Below, one piece after another: positions 54,771 through 64,000 of a DNA stretch of 64,000 bases. The stretch lies in contig NC_081411.1 of NCBI RefSeq assembly GCF_030272615.1, forward strand, positions 46,102,517 to 46,166,516, written 5' to 3'. This DNA comes from Cryptomeria japonica (Eukaryota; Streptophyta; Pinopsida; Cupressales; Cupressaceae). Position numbers and translations under genes: made by a program. Positions within the stretch are counted from its first letter, which is position 1; each line of letters opens with the position of its first letter. The notes beneath the pieces were generated by a model that had not been told where the DNA came from, searched no databases, and saw only the letters and a list, made by a program, of their open reading frames with translations.

Positions 54771-56163
54771 TCAAGTAGATGAGACTACCCACAAGCTTAC
54801 GATACAAAGTGGCATCAACTGGTGGAGAAGAACATTGAGCCTCAGGCTTGACTCTTGAAAGAAAGGGAGTTGGGCAGGCTTACAATCAGCCATATGAAAG
54901 TGTGCAAGTAGATCAAGAGAACACTTGGGCTGTGATAGTGTGATCCCAGAAGGTGACTGTGAAATCTCTATCCTGAGAAAGTAGTGCAAAAGACCCAAGT
55001 CAGTCATAACAAATCTATCATGCAAAGCAGATTTGACCCTGCTAATGATGGATGAAGTACTCCCTGTAATGATCAAGTCATCAACATAGAGAACAAGTAT
55101 CAAGTGAGAGTCATCCTATCTCAAAATGTAGACATTCAGATTGGAATGACACCTGGTGAATCCTGCGGAGAGAAGAAAGGAATCCATCTTGGCATACCAA
55201 GCCCTGGGGGCCTACTTAAGGCCATAGAGAAATTTCGTTAGTATCCTGGATGAAACCCTGCGGCTGCTCCATATAAATCTCCTCATCAAGATCAAAATGA
55301 AGAAAAGCACTTTTCACATCCATCTAATGTACAACCTAACCATGAGCTGCAGCAATAGCAAGTGTCAAGCGAATGGAGTTCATCTTGGCTACGGGGGCAA
55401 AGGTCTCAGTATAGTCAACACCTGCAACCTGAGAGAAACCTTTTGCAACAAGCTGAGCCTTATACTTATCCACACTACCATCCGCTACAAACTTGGTCTG
55501 ATAGATCCACTTACATCGAACCATCTTTCTCCCTTTAGGGAGATGGACTAGATCCCATGTGTTGTTCCTCATCAAGGAACTATACTCTTCCTTCATAGCT
55601 TGGTCCCACTTAGGAACCCCTGATGCTTCCCTGAATGTCTGTGGATCAGAAGTGGTAACAATGAATGCATGTGGAAGATCCTGATGTTGTGATTGAGTTC
55701 TCCGTGTATCAGAAGGATCCCCAACAAGAGAACTTGCAAACTCAAGTGTTTGTCGAGCCCAACGAGTTCTAGGTGGAGGTGGAGAATGAGGCTCCTCAAC
55801 TATAAGTGGACCCAATAGAGGTGTAACCCTGCGAGTCAGAGTTGAGGGAGTCTCATCATCTGAATCACTAACATCACTATCCACAATGGAGGAAGGTGGA
55901 GAAGGAAGAGAAGCTAAGCTAGGAGAGCTTTCCTCAAAGTGAATACTCCTCTCAATGAATACCTCATGTGTCTTTGGATCCATCAATCTATATGCCTTAA
56001 CACCCTTAGGATATCCAACAAATATGCAAGGTCGACTCTGAGGTTCCAATGCCTTGTGCTTCTGTCGAGGTATGGGAGCCCATGTTGGACACCCAAAGAC
56101 TCTGAAATGTCTCACAATTAGTTTCCTACTAGCCCAAGATCCAAAAGGATTAATACCTTGCAA
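54771..56163 (-). pseudogene. copia reverse transcriptase of element K, broken
   Basis: The frame 56163-55336 carries the end of integrase (GCPTWAPIPRQ, FVGYPKGVKAYR), a Ser/Pro-rich linker, then the RT domain: MKEEYSSLMRNNTWDLVHLP, VDKYKAQLVAKGFSQVAGVD and TFAPVAKMNSIRLTLAIAAA. Two stops follow, around VVH*MDVKSAF, where Trp and Gln are usual. The catalytic box LVLYVDDLIITG is intact in 55103-54771, in a shifted frame, and the final part reads LGLLHYFLRIEI. Most of the domain is preserved. Confidence 0.93.
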
Positions 56164-56760
56164 AGCTTTGTGAGGAACCCGATTCTAGATGTGTGTGGCA
56201 CAACTGATAGCCTCTGCCCAAAAGGCCGGATCAAGAGAATGTGCATGTATCATACAGCTAGCCATTTCTTTGAGAGTTCTATTCTTGTGTTTTGCAATCC
56301 CATTCTGTTGTGGAGTGTATGCAATAGAATGCTTAAGATCAATCCCCTCAAATGTACAAAAATCCTCAAGTCTCTTGTTCACATATTCCCTTCCATTATC
56401 TGTGCGAACAATCTTGACCACTTTCCCTAATTGTTTCTCCACATGAGTATTGAAGTCCTAAAATCTGTCAAATACTTCACTCTTATGAATGAGAAAGTAG
56501 ACCCAAGTGAAGCGGGAGTAGTCATCAATGAAGGTAAGAACATAGTGGGCCTTACTGAATGAAGGTGTTGGAAATGGACTTGCTACATCGCTGTGAACAA
56601 GTTGAAGAACTTCCAAAGCTCTCCAAGTTTTCCCTTTATCAAACTTCTCTTCGGGATGCTTGCCCATGGAACAACCTGAACATACACCCTCTGAAAAACT
56701 GATTCGAGGTAGACCTGTGACCATGTCTTTAGTGCTTAGCTGCTAAAGATAGCGGTAGTT
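56164..56760 (-). pseudogene. copia integrase of element K, broken
   Basis: Read in the same frame as gag and protease: CSGCSMGKHPEEKF, TFIDDYSRFTWVYF, then a stop, VRTDNGREYVNKRLEDFC and AYTPQQNGIAKHKNRTLKEM. The two catalytic Asp residues remain, while the catalytic Glu is Lys (NGIAKHKNRT), the result of a single G-to-A change. A further stop precedes NRVPHKAL. No frameshift is seen in this domain. Confidence 0.93.
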
Positions 56761-57345
56761 GAGGTGACCAAACCACTCATGCCATAGCTTACTTTCTGAA
56801 TTTGAATGAGTAAGCAAGGCCCTAGAAGGTGAACTTGGCACAAAGTGGGAGAATGAATAAAGCCTTGAGTTGTCATTGACTTGTCCCACTGCTACCAAGG
56901 CATCATCATCAAGTTCCTTTACCACAACTGAATCTGGTGTAAACTCAACCTTTTTCCCATTCCCATAGTGAGTGATTTGGTAGATGGAGAGAAGGTTGGT
57001 AGACAAGTTAGGAACATAGAGAACATTCTCAAATGTTCCATCATCCATGTCAACTGAACATTTCCCTTCAACCTCTACTTGTGTGTCATCACCTATGTAA
57101 ATCTGATGTACCTTTGATGGCTCCAATGAAGAAAACTGCTCCTTTGTAGAACCCATGTAATATGAGGCACCCGAGTCAAGAATCCATTGCTGTGAAGAAC
57201 CTGTTGTAGCCACAAATGCTTTCCCTTTTCCCTTAGACTGTGACGAAGAGGAAGGAGTTGAATCCCTCTTTGTGTAGGCAGATGGCGAGTTGATGTTGTT
57301 TTTCTTGAGAAGATTGGTTAACTCATCAACTTGCTTTGTGTGGCA
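56761..57345 (-). pseudogene. copia protease and GAG-pre-integrase of element K
   Basis: QQWILDSGASYYMGSTKEQF gives the intact DSGA active site; LYVPNLSTNLLSIYQITHYG and LYSFSHF follow, and the segment ends SKLWHEWFGHLNYRYL before a stop. It shares one frame with gag upstream and integrase downstream. Confidence 0.93.
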
Positions 57346-58224
57346 TCAATGCTCATCATGACCATACTTTTTGCAATATGCACAAGTTGGTTTATCCTTC
57401 TTAGGTGGTGTCCCCTTCTTGGAAGAGGATGTACAATCGCCTTGTGATGAAGAGGATGATTGTCCTTTTTCCTGGTGTGGCTTAGACTTGGATTGCTTCT
57501 TCTTCTTGTGGGAATCTTTGCCTTGACTTCCTTGATTTCCTTGATTTGCTACCAAAGCCTTGGACTTTGAAGACTTGAGAAACCCCATGTTGAACAACTT
57601 AGTTTGTTCCAATATTAACATTTCTATGAAAGCTTCAAATGAAGGCATAACATAAGAACTCCCCACTGTCAAACGATGAGTTTGGAAGCTAGACACAAAT
57701 GCTGCATATGCTGGTGCAAGCTTGTCCAACAAGTTGAAGATCAACTAAGCATCCCTTTTGTCAATTCCACAATCCTTTAGCTTTTCTCTTAGCTCATTTG
57801 TTTTGGTTACATAATCTTGGATTGTATCAAAAATCTTGGGATCTAAGTTGGTTAGCTCATTGTCAATCTGATAGCCTCTGATTTCATCAACTTGTCCATA
57901 CAATTTCTGAAACATATCCTAGGCCTCTTTAATTGTTTTACACTTCGCAATGTGGAAAATGAGGTCATCTGATACATACTTGCGTAAGGTTCCAAGAGCC
58001 ATGCAATTCTTTATGAGCCATTCTAATTGAGCAATTGGATCAGCCTTAGGATCAGGTGGTGTTGTTATTGTTCCATCTATGTAGTGTGTGAGACCCTTTT
58101 CCATTAGTTTACTCCATACTTTAATTTTCCATGATGCATAATTATGTGGAGTTAATGGTGGAAACTTATTAGGACTCATTGCAACAAGAATGGAAAGATC
58201 ACAAAGAGAGGCACAATCACACAA
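57346..58224 (-). pseudogene. copia gag of element K, stops only
   Basis: The frame opens at 58224 and contains the gag start MSPNKFPPLTPHNYASWKIK, then LEWLIKNCMALGTLRKYVSD. A stop (EA*DMFQ) stands where Trp is usual and another follows near 57745. The C-terminal part is Lys/Ser/Gln-rich and ends in a zinc knuckle CAYCKKYGHDEH*CH, interrupted by TGA. The true start may be the second Met (MSPNKF, near 58180). Confidence 0.92.
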
Positions 58225-59829
58225 GACACCCCCCCAAATTCACTCAATCAAAGAACCTCCCCCAAATGTGATGATTTGGTACTTTATAAGTAGTGTGTAT
58301 ACAATGGGCCACTTGCAAAAAATGGCAAAGTGGACTTCTGATTTACAATTTTACAACTACCTCAATAAGGCCAAAAGAGTCTCAAACTGATAATGCAAGA
58401 GATCTAACTAAGATCCAAGCAATTTACAAGTACCTAATAGGCCAAAGAAGACCAATATCTGAAAGTACAATTTTCACTCAAAATCTCTAAAATCTGATCA
58501 TAGATTCTGAAAGTAGACGAAAAAATAAGCACTTTCAAAAAAAACAGCACCTGAAAAGGAGGTCGTATGAGCTCAAACGAGGCCTTTGAAGTTGCAGAAT
58601 TGAGGATTGGACAGGTATAGCTAAGAGAATCCAAAAATTCTGAAAAACCTGTACACCAAAATCAGAAAATAACTACACCACTATGAAGATCATGAAATTT
58701 TAGCCCATTTCAAAAAAAATTGCACCAAAAAAGGAGCAAAAATGAGCAAGATATGGCCTTCCAAAGTTGGACTGCAAAACTGAAAAGCCCAATGGAGAGG
58801 GGTCAAAATTTTTTCAAAAAATGTTGATGTGGCACTGACATCAGCAAGTAACTATGTAAAATTTGACAGCCATATGACTGTCATGAAAACTTCACCACCC
58901 TGCTGACTGGGCATCCGTACTGTACGAACTGCTGACTGTGCAGACCATACGGATGATGTGGCACTGTACGAACGTCTGCGTGGCTCTGTGACTATGAAGT
59001 ATAGATTGTATGGATCTGACGTGGCGGAGGAGTTGACTATTTTCCCGCGGGCCAGTGGTTGCCTGCCACGTGGCAGATGTAGTTACCGCTCGGGTTAGGT
59101 GGTCGTGCGGCGACGGAGGTGGCCGGGGCCGAGGAACCGGCGGCGGCCGGGAGTAGGAAGGACGGGAGTTGTCAGAGCGGGTGGCGTGCAAATACCAGTG
59201 GGTGGGGGAAACCGAGGTGGCCGGTGGGGAATCCTGGGCGCCGGTGGGTACATGGTGCGGCAGCCGGCAGTGGGTCTCGGCGGCAGGTGGGGCCTTTCTC
59301 GGCAACGACCCTGGAAGACTCTGTAGCGGGAGGACATGTCAGTAGTGGCGACGGCGGGTACCGGTGGTCTGCGGCGGCCGGGGCGCTCTGCAGCGGTGGC
59401 ACGGTCGTGGGAGAACCTGCACGGCGACACGATGATCAGAGCGACGCTGCAGTGGGTACCTGCAACCCGTGCACAACGGGTACAGCCGAGTACAGGGGGT
59501 CTGCGGACCCCTCAAAATACTCTTTTTTATTTATTTATTTATTTATTTATTTTTTTGAAATTTTTCGAAATCAATTTTTTGAAAAATAAATTTATTTTTT
59601 TTTGAGAAAAAAAAATTTTGAAATCCATACGACATTAGCCAAAATGGCGAAAATTTTTTTTCTCACCAAAATAGATTGACTTTATAGTTGAAATTTATGG
59701 AAACAGCCTCCCAGATTCAACGGTGATGTCCAAATTGCTGTATGATGCCCCCAAAAAATGAAGATCCCCAAATCCGAAAATAGAAGCCTTCCACGATGTC
59801 TCCAAAAACCGATCAATGAAGCCCCAATA
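58225..59829 (-). other. Leader of element K with a GC-rich island
   Basis: A 1.6-kb non-coding leader between primer site and gag. 59040-59510 is strongly GC- and CpG-rich (cggcggccggg, ggcgacggcggg-type words), in contrast with the AT-rich DNA around it. Both strands give long open stretches there only because stop codons are rare in such sequence. 58225-58900 and 59560-59829 are AT-rich. A comparable but shorter GC-rich tract lies at the same position in L. Confidence 0.8.
59523..59556. repeat. (TTTA)n microsatellite
   Basis: About seven repeats of ttta followed by a T run at the AT-rich edge of the GC-rich island of K. Confidence 0.9.
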
Positions 59830-59841
59830 GCTCTGATACCA
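59830..59841 (-). other. Primer binding site of element K
   Basis: gctctgatacca on the plus strand, directly before the 5' LTR with no gap; complementary to initiator tRNA-Met. Confidence 0.96.
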
Positions 59842-60288
59842 TGTAGGATTTTGCCAAGATCAAGGGCACAATGAAAAGCATAAAAGAGACAATAGAATGA
59901 CAAGAACAAATTGTATTCTCATCAATATACAAATGATCAACTGGATTAACCAATACAATGAATAGAGGCTTGCTTATATAGGCAAGGCCATATGGATGTA
60001 TGAGCACACAAATATGACATGTGGCTCAATGAGAAACAAGGGTAGGTAAGAAATACTAAGGGTAGGTAGGAGAAATAATATAATATTCCACAAGAGGTGG
60101 ATGACCCACCGAATGTGGAGTGTAACAGCAAAAAAAGACCACAAAAGGTGGAATTTCTCCTACAAGCTCTATCCCTAAGTGCACACTTCCCTAAGTGTCT
60201 CAAATACAAACTACGAATAGATGCATTATCCTAAGTTAACTTAAGTAAGTGTAATAATATCCATAATGAATATTTATTTACACCAACA
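59842..60288 (-). repeat. 5' LTR of element K (447 bp)
   Basis: Starts tgtaggattttgccaagatc and ends tttacaccaaca. A TATATAA box on the minus strand is at 59974-59980, in the near-palindrome gcttgcttatataggcaag also found in L. Confidence 0.96.
59974..59980 (-). promoter_or_regulatory. TATA box of element K
   Basis: TATATAA in the minus sense, about 310 bp into the LTR, flanked by complementary gcttgc and gcaag arms. The same box is in the 3' LTR (about 53539-53545) and in both LTRs of L. Position and sequence suit an RNA polymerase II promoter; the start of transcription cannot be read. Confidence 0.6.
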
Positions 60289-61805
60289 CTTACACATTAA
60301 ACGATTGCTCTAAATAATTATAGATACCTAGTTGATCATGTGGCTAGTGAAAAATCCAAAATTTTCCTTCAGCGCTACTGTAATTGTCACACTCATGTAG
60401 GTTTCATTACTTTCAAGCCAATTGATGCAGAGATTCTTAGAGTTGATCTAAATCACCTAGTTGTCTTTGTTTCTCTCACCAACCCTCTAACTTCCTCAAG
60501 CCCATCCAATGGTACTTGGTAAGGGATCTTCTAGCTAGACCTTGAAGGCCTAGTCCACTTTGTCTTTCCTCCAAGGTATAGCCACAAGCATTTTCCTACA
60601 ACACTTCCTATTGAGGATTCCACCTCAATCCCTATCTCACCTTCCCAATGCTCCAACAAACCTCTACAAAGGATCTTTGATCTCAAACTGGTTCCAAGAG
60701 TGTAGAATGCATTTACACAATGTCTTTGATAAATTTTAGGGGTTTGATCACCTTTAAACCCATTTCCAAGCCTTTCCAAGGTTTCTTTGGATATACCGAC
60801 TCAAAATAGGCCTAATTCAATTAGCCCTCCTAATACGGTTTTCAGGGCTTGGTTTCAAATATTCCCACACAAGACCACAAATAAATTAAATATTTGAGTA
60901 CCCTTTGCATAGTTACAATAAATATTCCAAAATGGCATTTGGGTTATCCTTACACATGGGATATCCAAAACTATCCTATTTAGAAGGGTTTTAGGCTTAT
61001 CAGGGTGACTTGCAAATATGGCTTTGGAAAGATTCACCAATCAAAACCTTTGAAAAAACCAATCAAGGATGATTTAAAGAAACTCAAACAGGTCTCCAAA
61101 CATGTTCCCACTTTCTCTCTACCAATCCATATGTTCTCTAAAAATGCACATCTTTTGTTGTCCTAGTCTCACCAACTCCTAGGGGTGAGCCTAGTGTATC
61201 ATTGTAAAATCAACACAAAGGTTTGCAAAGTTACAAAACTCACACTAAACTTATTTATTTACCCTAACCAATCATTCCACATGATTTCAACTGGTGCCAT
61301 CAGTGGATGCTTACGTTAGAGGCATTTCTTTCTTAAACCCTAGCTTACAAGGGTTTTGCACCTAGTCACAAAGAATGGATTGAATATCTGCAACTAGACA
61401 CAATAAAACATTCTAATCTACCTTGTTGGAAAGTAGACTTGCGAAAATCTCATTCCCTACAATTAGATTCTTCTAAAAAGTCCGTATTGGACCATACAAC
61501 ATAGCAAAATAAAAGAAAATAGTAAAAAATGGTGTCAAACAATATTTTTCCTTATAACCAAAACTTGCTTTGCATTCCAAGATCTTCCAACCCATACAAT
61601 TATGTTATCTTTTTCTTTAAAACAACATGATTTAGTTGGTTAGAACCAACTTCTTCACCGCCAATCAACAAAAATGCAACTTTTGCCACAATTACCAATG
61701 TTGTTTAGCAACTTTACATCATTTTCATTCTAAGGATGCAACTTTGCACTCAAGTGTACTACAAGGCTCCATAGGCCCTCTATGCACACTAGGAGACCTA
61801 AAAAA
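60289..61805. other. Unassigned DNA between K and LTR J
   Basis: About 1.5 kb without a recognisable gene or LTR end. Open stretches (60340-60522 plus, 60531-60779 minus) show no known motif. It may be the 3' part of H or a separate old element. The first five bases are the second copy of the target duplication of K. Confidence 0.5.
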
Positions 61806-62761
61806 TGTTAGGAACTAGGAAGGACAACTGAGAGAGGGGGGGGGTGAATCAGTTGTAAACTAGTTATATATTAATTAAAACCCAAATGCAAATTATTCCA
61901 ACTTAAACTTAGTGCCAGTAAACCAAACTTAAATGCCGGTAAAATAGATTAATAGCTATAGCAGCATCGGTATAAGTTAATGCATGAAACAGAAAGAGAA
62001 ACAACATCCACAACACATGACACAAAGATTTTGATGTGGATACCCGGTAAGGGGAAAAACCATGATGGGAAACCTTACCCACAATCAGATGATACTATTG
62101 CAGATAGTAAGTGTTTACAAATGGGGTCTGCACATGCAGAAAGGCCAACCACCTAGAGCTCACTGCTCAATCACAAAATAGGAGTCACACTGACTACAAT
62201 TGGTTGGTTAAATCCAATAACAATGTACTGCTCAAAATAGCATCTACAATGCTAGATTCAGTACCGATTTAAGCTCTAAACATTAGTGTCATACACCTTC
62301 ATAACCTTCCTTCAACCTTCAGATAATGTCTACATGATTCACACAAGGATCTTCTTATTTTCGCTCTTCAATATTTGCACACACTCATACCATTTCCATA
62401 CCATATCTCACAAATGAGATTCTACATTTATTTATACAAAACCTTAGACCAAATCATAAGGTCGGCTCACTAAAGATATTACAATTAAATCAATTACAAA
62501 TAAATCTCGATGCTATACAATATGTCGGCTCAATACACTATCCAAACAATAAGCCATCTCCATAACGTGTCATGCTGATCTGGAATAGATATCATGTACC
62601 GGTCCATAACCTAGTCCTATCTACCAATAAAGGAAAATATGTCAACCCGATTAGACCAATAAGAAAAACACCAAATCCAAACATCCAATCCATGTCTTCG
62701 ACATAACCAAATGATCTCTAGATGATAACAAGTCATTATCACTACCAGTGAACCATATATC
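61806..62761 (-). repeat. LTR J of an A/I-like copia element, interrupted by I
   Basis: Starts tgttaggaactaggaaggac and follows the A and I LTRs in order (poly-G word, then gggaaaccttacccacaatc and tagattcagtacc), breaking off at the position equivalent to about 11820 of A, where I begins. The remainder would lie right of the window. Confidence 0.8.
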
Positions 62762-63818
62762 TGTTAGGTCCCAGAGACAATTGAGAAGGGGGGGGGGTGA
62801 ATCAGTTGTCTAATAAATTCAAACAAAAATTGACTTAACCAAACTTAATGCTTAATGTCAGTAAACCAAAACTTAATACTGATAAACAATTTATCAGTTA
62901 ATTGCAGTACCGGTAAAGATTAATGCATGAAACAGAAAGATAAAGACATCCACAACACATAACACCAATATTTGTATGTGGAAACCCTATAAGGGGAAAA
63001 ACATAGTGGGAAACCTTACCCACAATCAGATGATATTGCTGCAGATAGTATGTGTATGCAAATGGGGTCTACACATGCAGAAAGGCCAAGTGCCTAGAGC
63101 TCACTCCTCAATCACAAAAGGGAGTCACACTGACTACAATTGGATGGTTAAATCCAATAAACATGTACTGCTCAAAATAGCAACTTCATATGCTAGATTC
63201 AGTACAGGTTTAGTTCTGATAAGTCTTCACAAAACCTTCCTCAACCTTCAAGATATGTTTGTGTGTATAGCTCTTCTTATTTTCTCATATATCGAATTAC
63301 AATCCTTCACACATTCACATTTTTTGATCTTACAAATAAGATATTACATTTATATGATAACCTAAGACCAATTTTAGTAGGTCAGCTCTAAAAGATATTA
63401 CAATAAAAATAATTATAGGTAAATCAATGATCGATGCAATAACCCATACAACATGTCAACTTAATGCATTTACAACAATAATAAATCTTCCCCATAGCGT
63501 GTCGTGCTGATCTGGAATAGACAAGCCCGTCGGTGCTTAACCTGGACCTATTGTCGGTAACAACAAATATGCAATCATGAATATACCAATAAACAAATCT
63601 CCAAGAAAAAGTGTCCTAATGATGTTTTCGACATAACCAAGTATTTTCCATGTCATTTCAAGTGCCGGTGAACAATATTTCCTACCGGTGACTATGCATA
63701 AGTCACTTCCTTGCTGGTGAACATTGCCAATTTTCCAAGTGTTAGCCAGAGTTGATAAGTGTTAAATAGGTGTTGACATCAATGACAAAACCATATCAAC
63801 ATATCCAGAATACCAACA
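62762..63818 (-). repeat. 3' LTR of copia element I (1,057 bp)
   Basis: Starts tgttaggtcccagagacaat and ends gaataccaaca, next to an intact polypurine tract complement (63819-63832). It aligns along its length with the LTRs of A (10877-11943 and 16536-17598). Confidence 0.9.
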
Positions 63819-64000
63819 ATCTCCCCCTTTGGCATTGATGGCTACACAAGATGGAAAAACCATCAAAGTGTCAAAACAAAAATGCCAAATACCAAAAACC
63901 AATAATCTCCCAAAAGAGATCATAACAAAATTCAAATGCAGAGAGTAATCAATCTCTCCAAAATAACAATCTCTCACCCTTAGGACTAACATGTGTTTTT
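63819..64000 (-). mobile_element. Internal start of copia element I, cut by window edge
   Basis: Begins atctccccctttggcattgatgg (polypurine tract on the minus strand) and matches 11944-12110 of A (ggaaaaaccatc, gtgccaaaa and atgccaaaaaccaaaaac-like words). The coding part of I must lie to the right. Confidence 0.85.

Larger units (their letters stand above)
53408..60288 (-). mobile_element. Ty1/copia retrotransposon K, complete, moderately decayed
   Basis: A 6.9-kb minus-strand element with LTRs 53408-53853 and 59842-60288, an intact primer site (59830-59841), a polypurine tract (53854-53862) and gag, PR, IN, RT and RH in copia order. The flanks are cttac on both sides (53403-53407 and 60289-60293). 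The LTRs differ at about a dozen places by eye, so it is probably the youngest insertion in the window. Confidence 0.96.

Noticed and set aside
59119-59589. Long plus-strand open frame in GC-rich DNA (156 codons, Gly/Ala/Arg-rich)
   Set aside because: Several frames on both strands are open here because stop codons are rare in CGG-rich DNA. There is no domain and it lies in the non-coding leader of K.

Overview
The window looks like repeat-filled chromosomal DNA from a land plant with a large genome. I see no host gene, no complete tRNA or rRNA gene, and no prokaryotic feature. The evidence is a stack of Ty1/copia and Ty3/gypsy LTR retrotransposons with plant-type primer sites (TGGTATCAGAGC, complementary to initiator tRNA-Met), decayed gag-pol frames and nested insertions marked by 5-bp target duplications. 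The abundance and age of the elements would suit a conifer or another large-genome gymnosperm, but the sequence does not fix the species.

Layout. (1) 1-7466: the 5' part of a minus-strand Ty3/gypsy element (here E) running off the left edge, with a 1,475-bp LTR, an unusually long tRNA-Trp-like primer site, two tandem-repeat tracts and a P/Q/S-rich gag extension. (2) 7467-34247: element D, a minus-strand copia-type element with about 2.6-kb LTRs and a gag gene but no pol; E sits in its left LTR. (3) 8293-28525: element B, a plus-strand copia element inserted in D (TSD TTCTC). B is split by A (10877-17598, minus, inside B's protease codons) and by C (21499-27684, minus, inside B's 3' LTR). C has copia-type LTRs, primer site and polypurine tract but no pol; it carries a zinc-knuckle cluster and a decayed frame of about 1,108 codons that I cannot assign. 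(4) 34248-36128: a plus-strand gypsy LTR and leader (F), target of D. (5) 36129-51171: minus-strand gypsy element G (gag, protease, G-patch-like segment, RT, integrase, 5' LTR), of the same family as E, with a short non-coding LTR element L nested at 43592-46315. (6) 51172-53407: a plus-strand gypsy pol fragment H, possibly the rest of F. (7) 53408-60288: K, a complete but decayed copia element with TSD CTTAC, whose ends resemble those of L. (8) 60289-61805: unassigned. (9) 61806-64000: LTR J interrupted by the 3' end of a further A-like copia element, I.

The nesting gives a relative order: F/H and G are oldest; D went into F; B and E into D; A and C into B; L into G; K into H; I into J. No element has an intact coding set. 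Premature stops are mostly TAG or TAA where related elements have Gln or Trp, as expected from C-to-T decay of methylated DNA. The most interesting items are element C's unknown long frame, the K/L pair with shared ends and a GC-rich leader, the extended tRNA-Trp-like primer site of E and G, and the G-patch-like segment in G.
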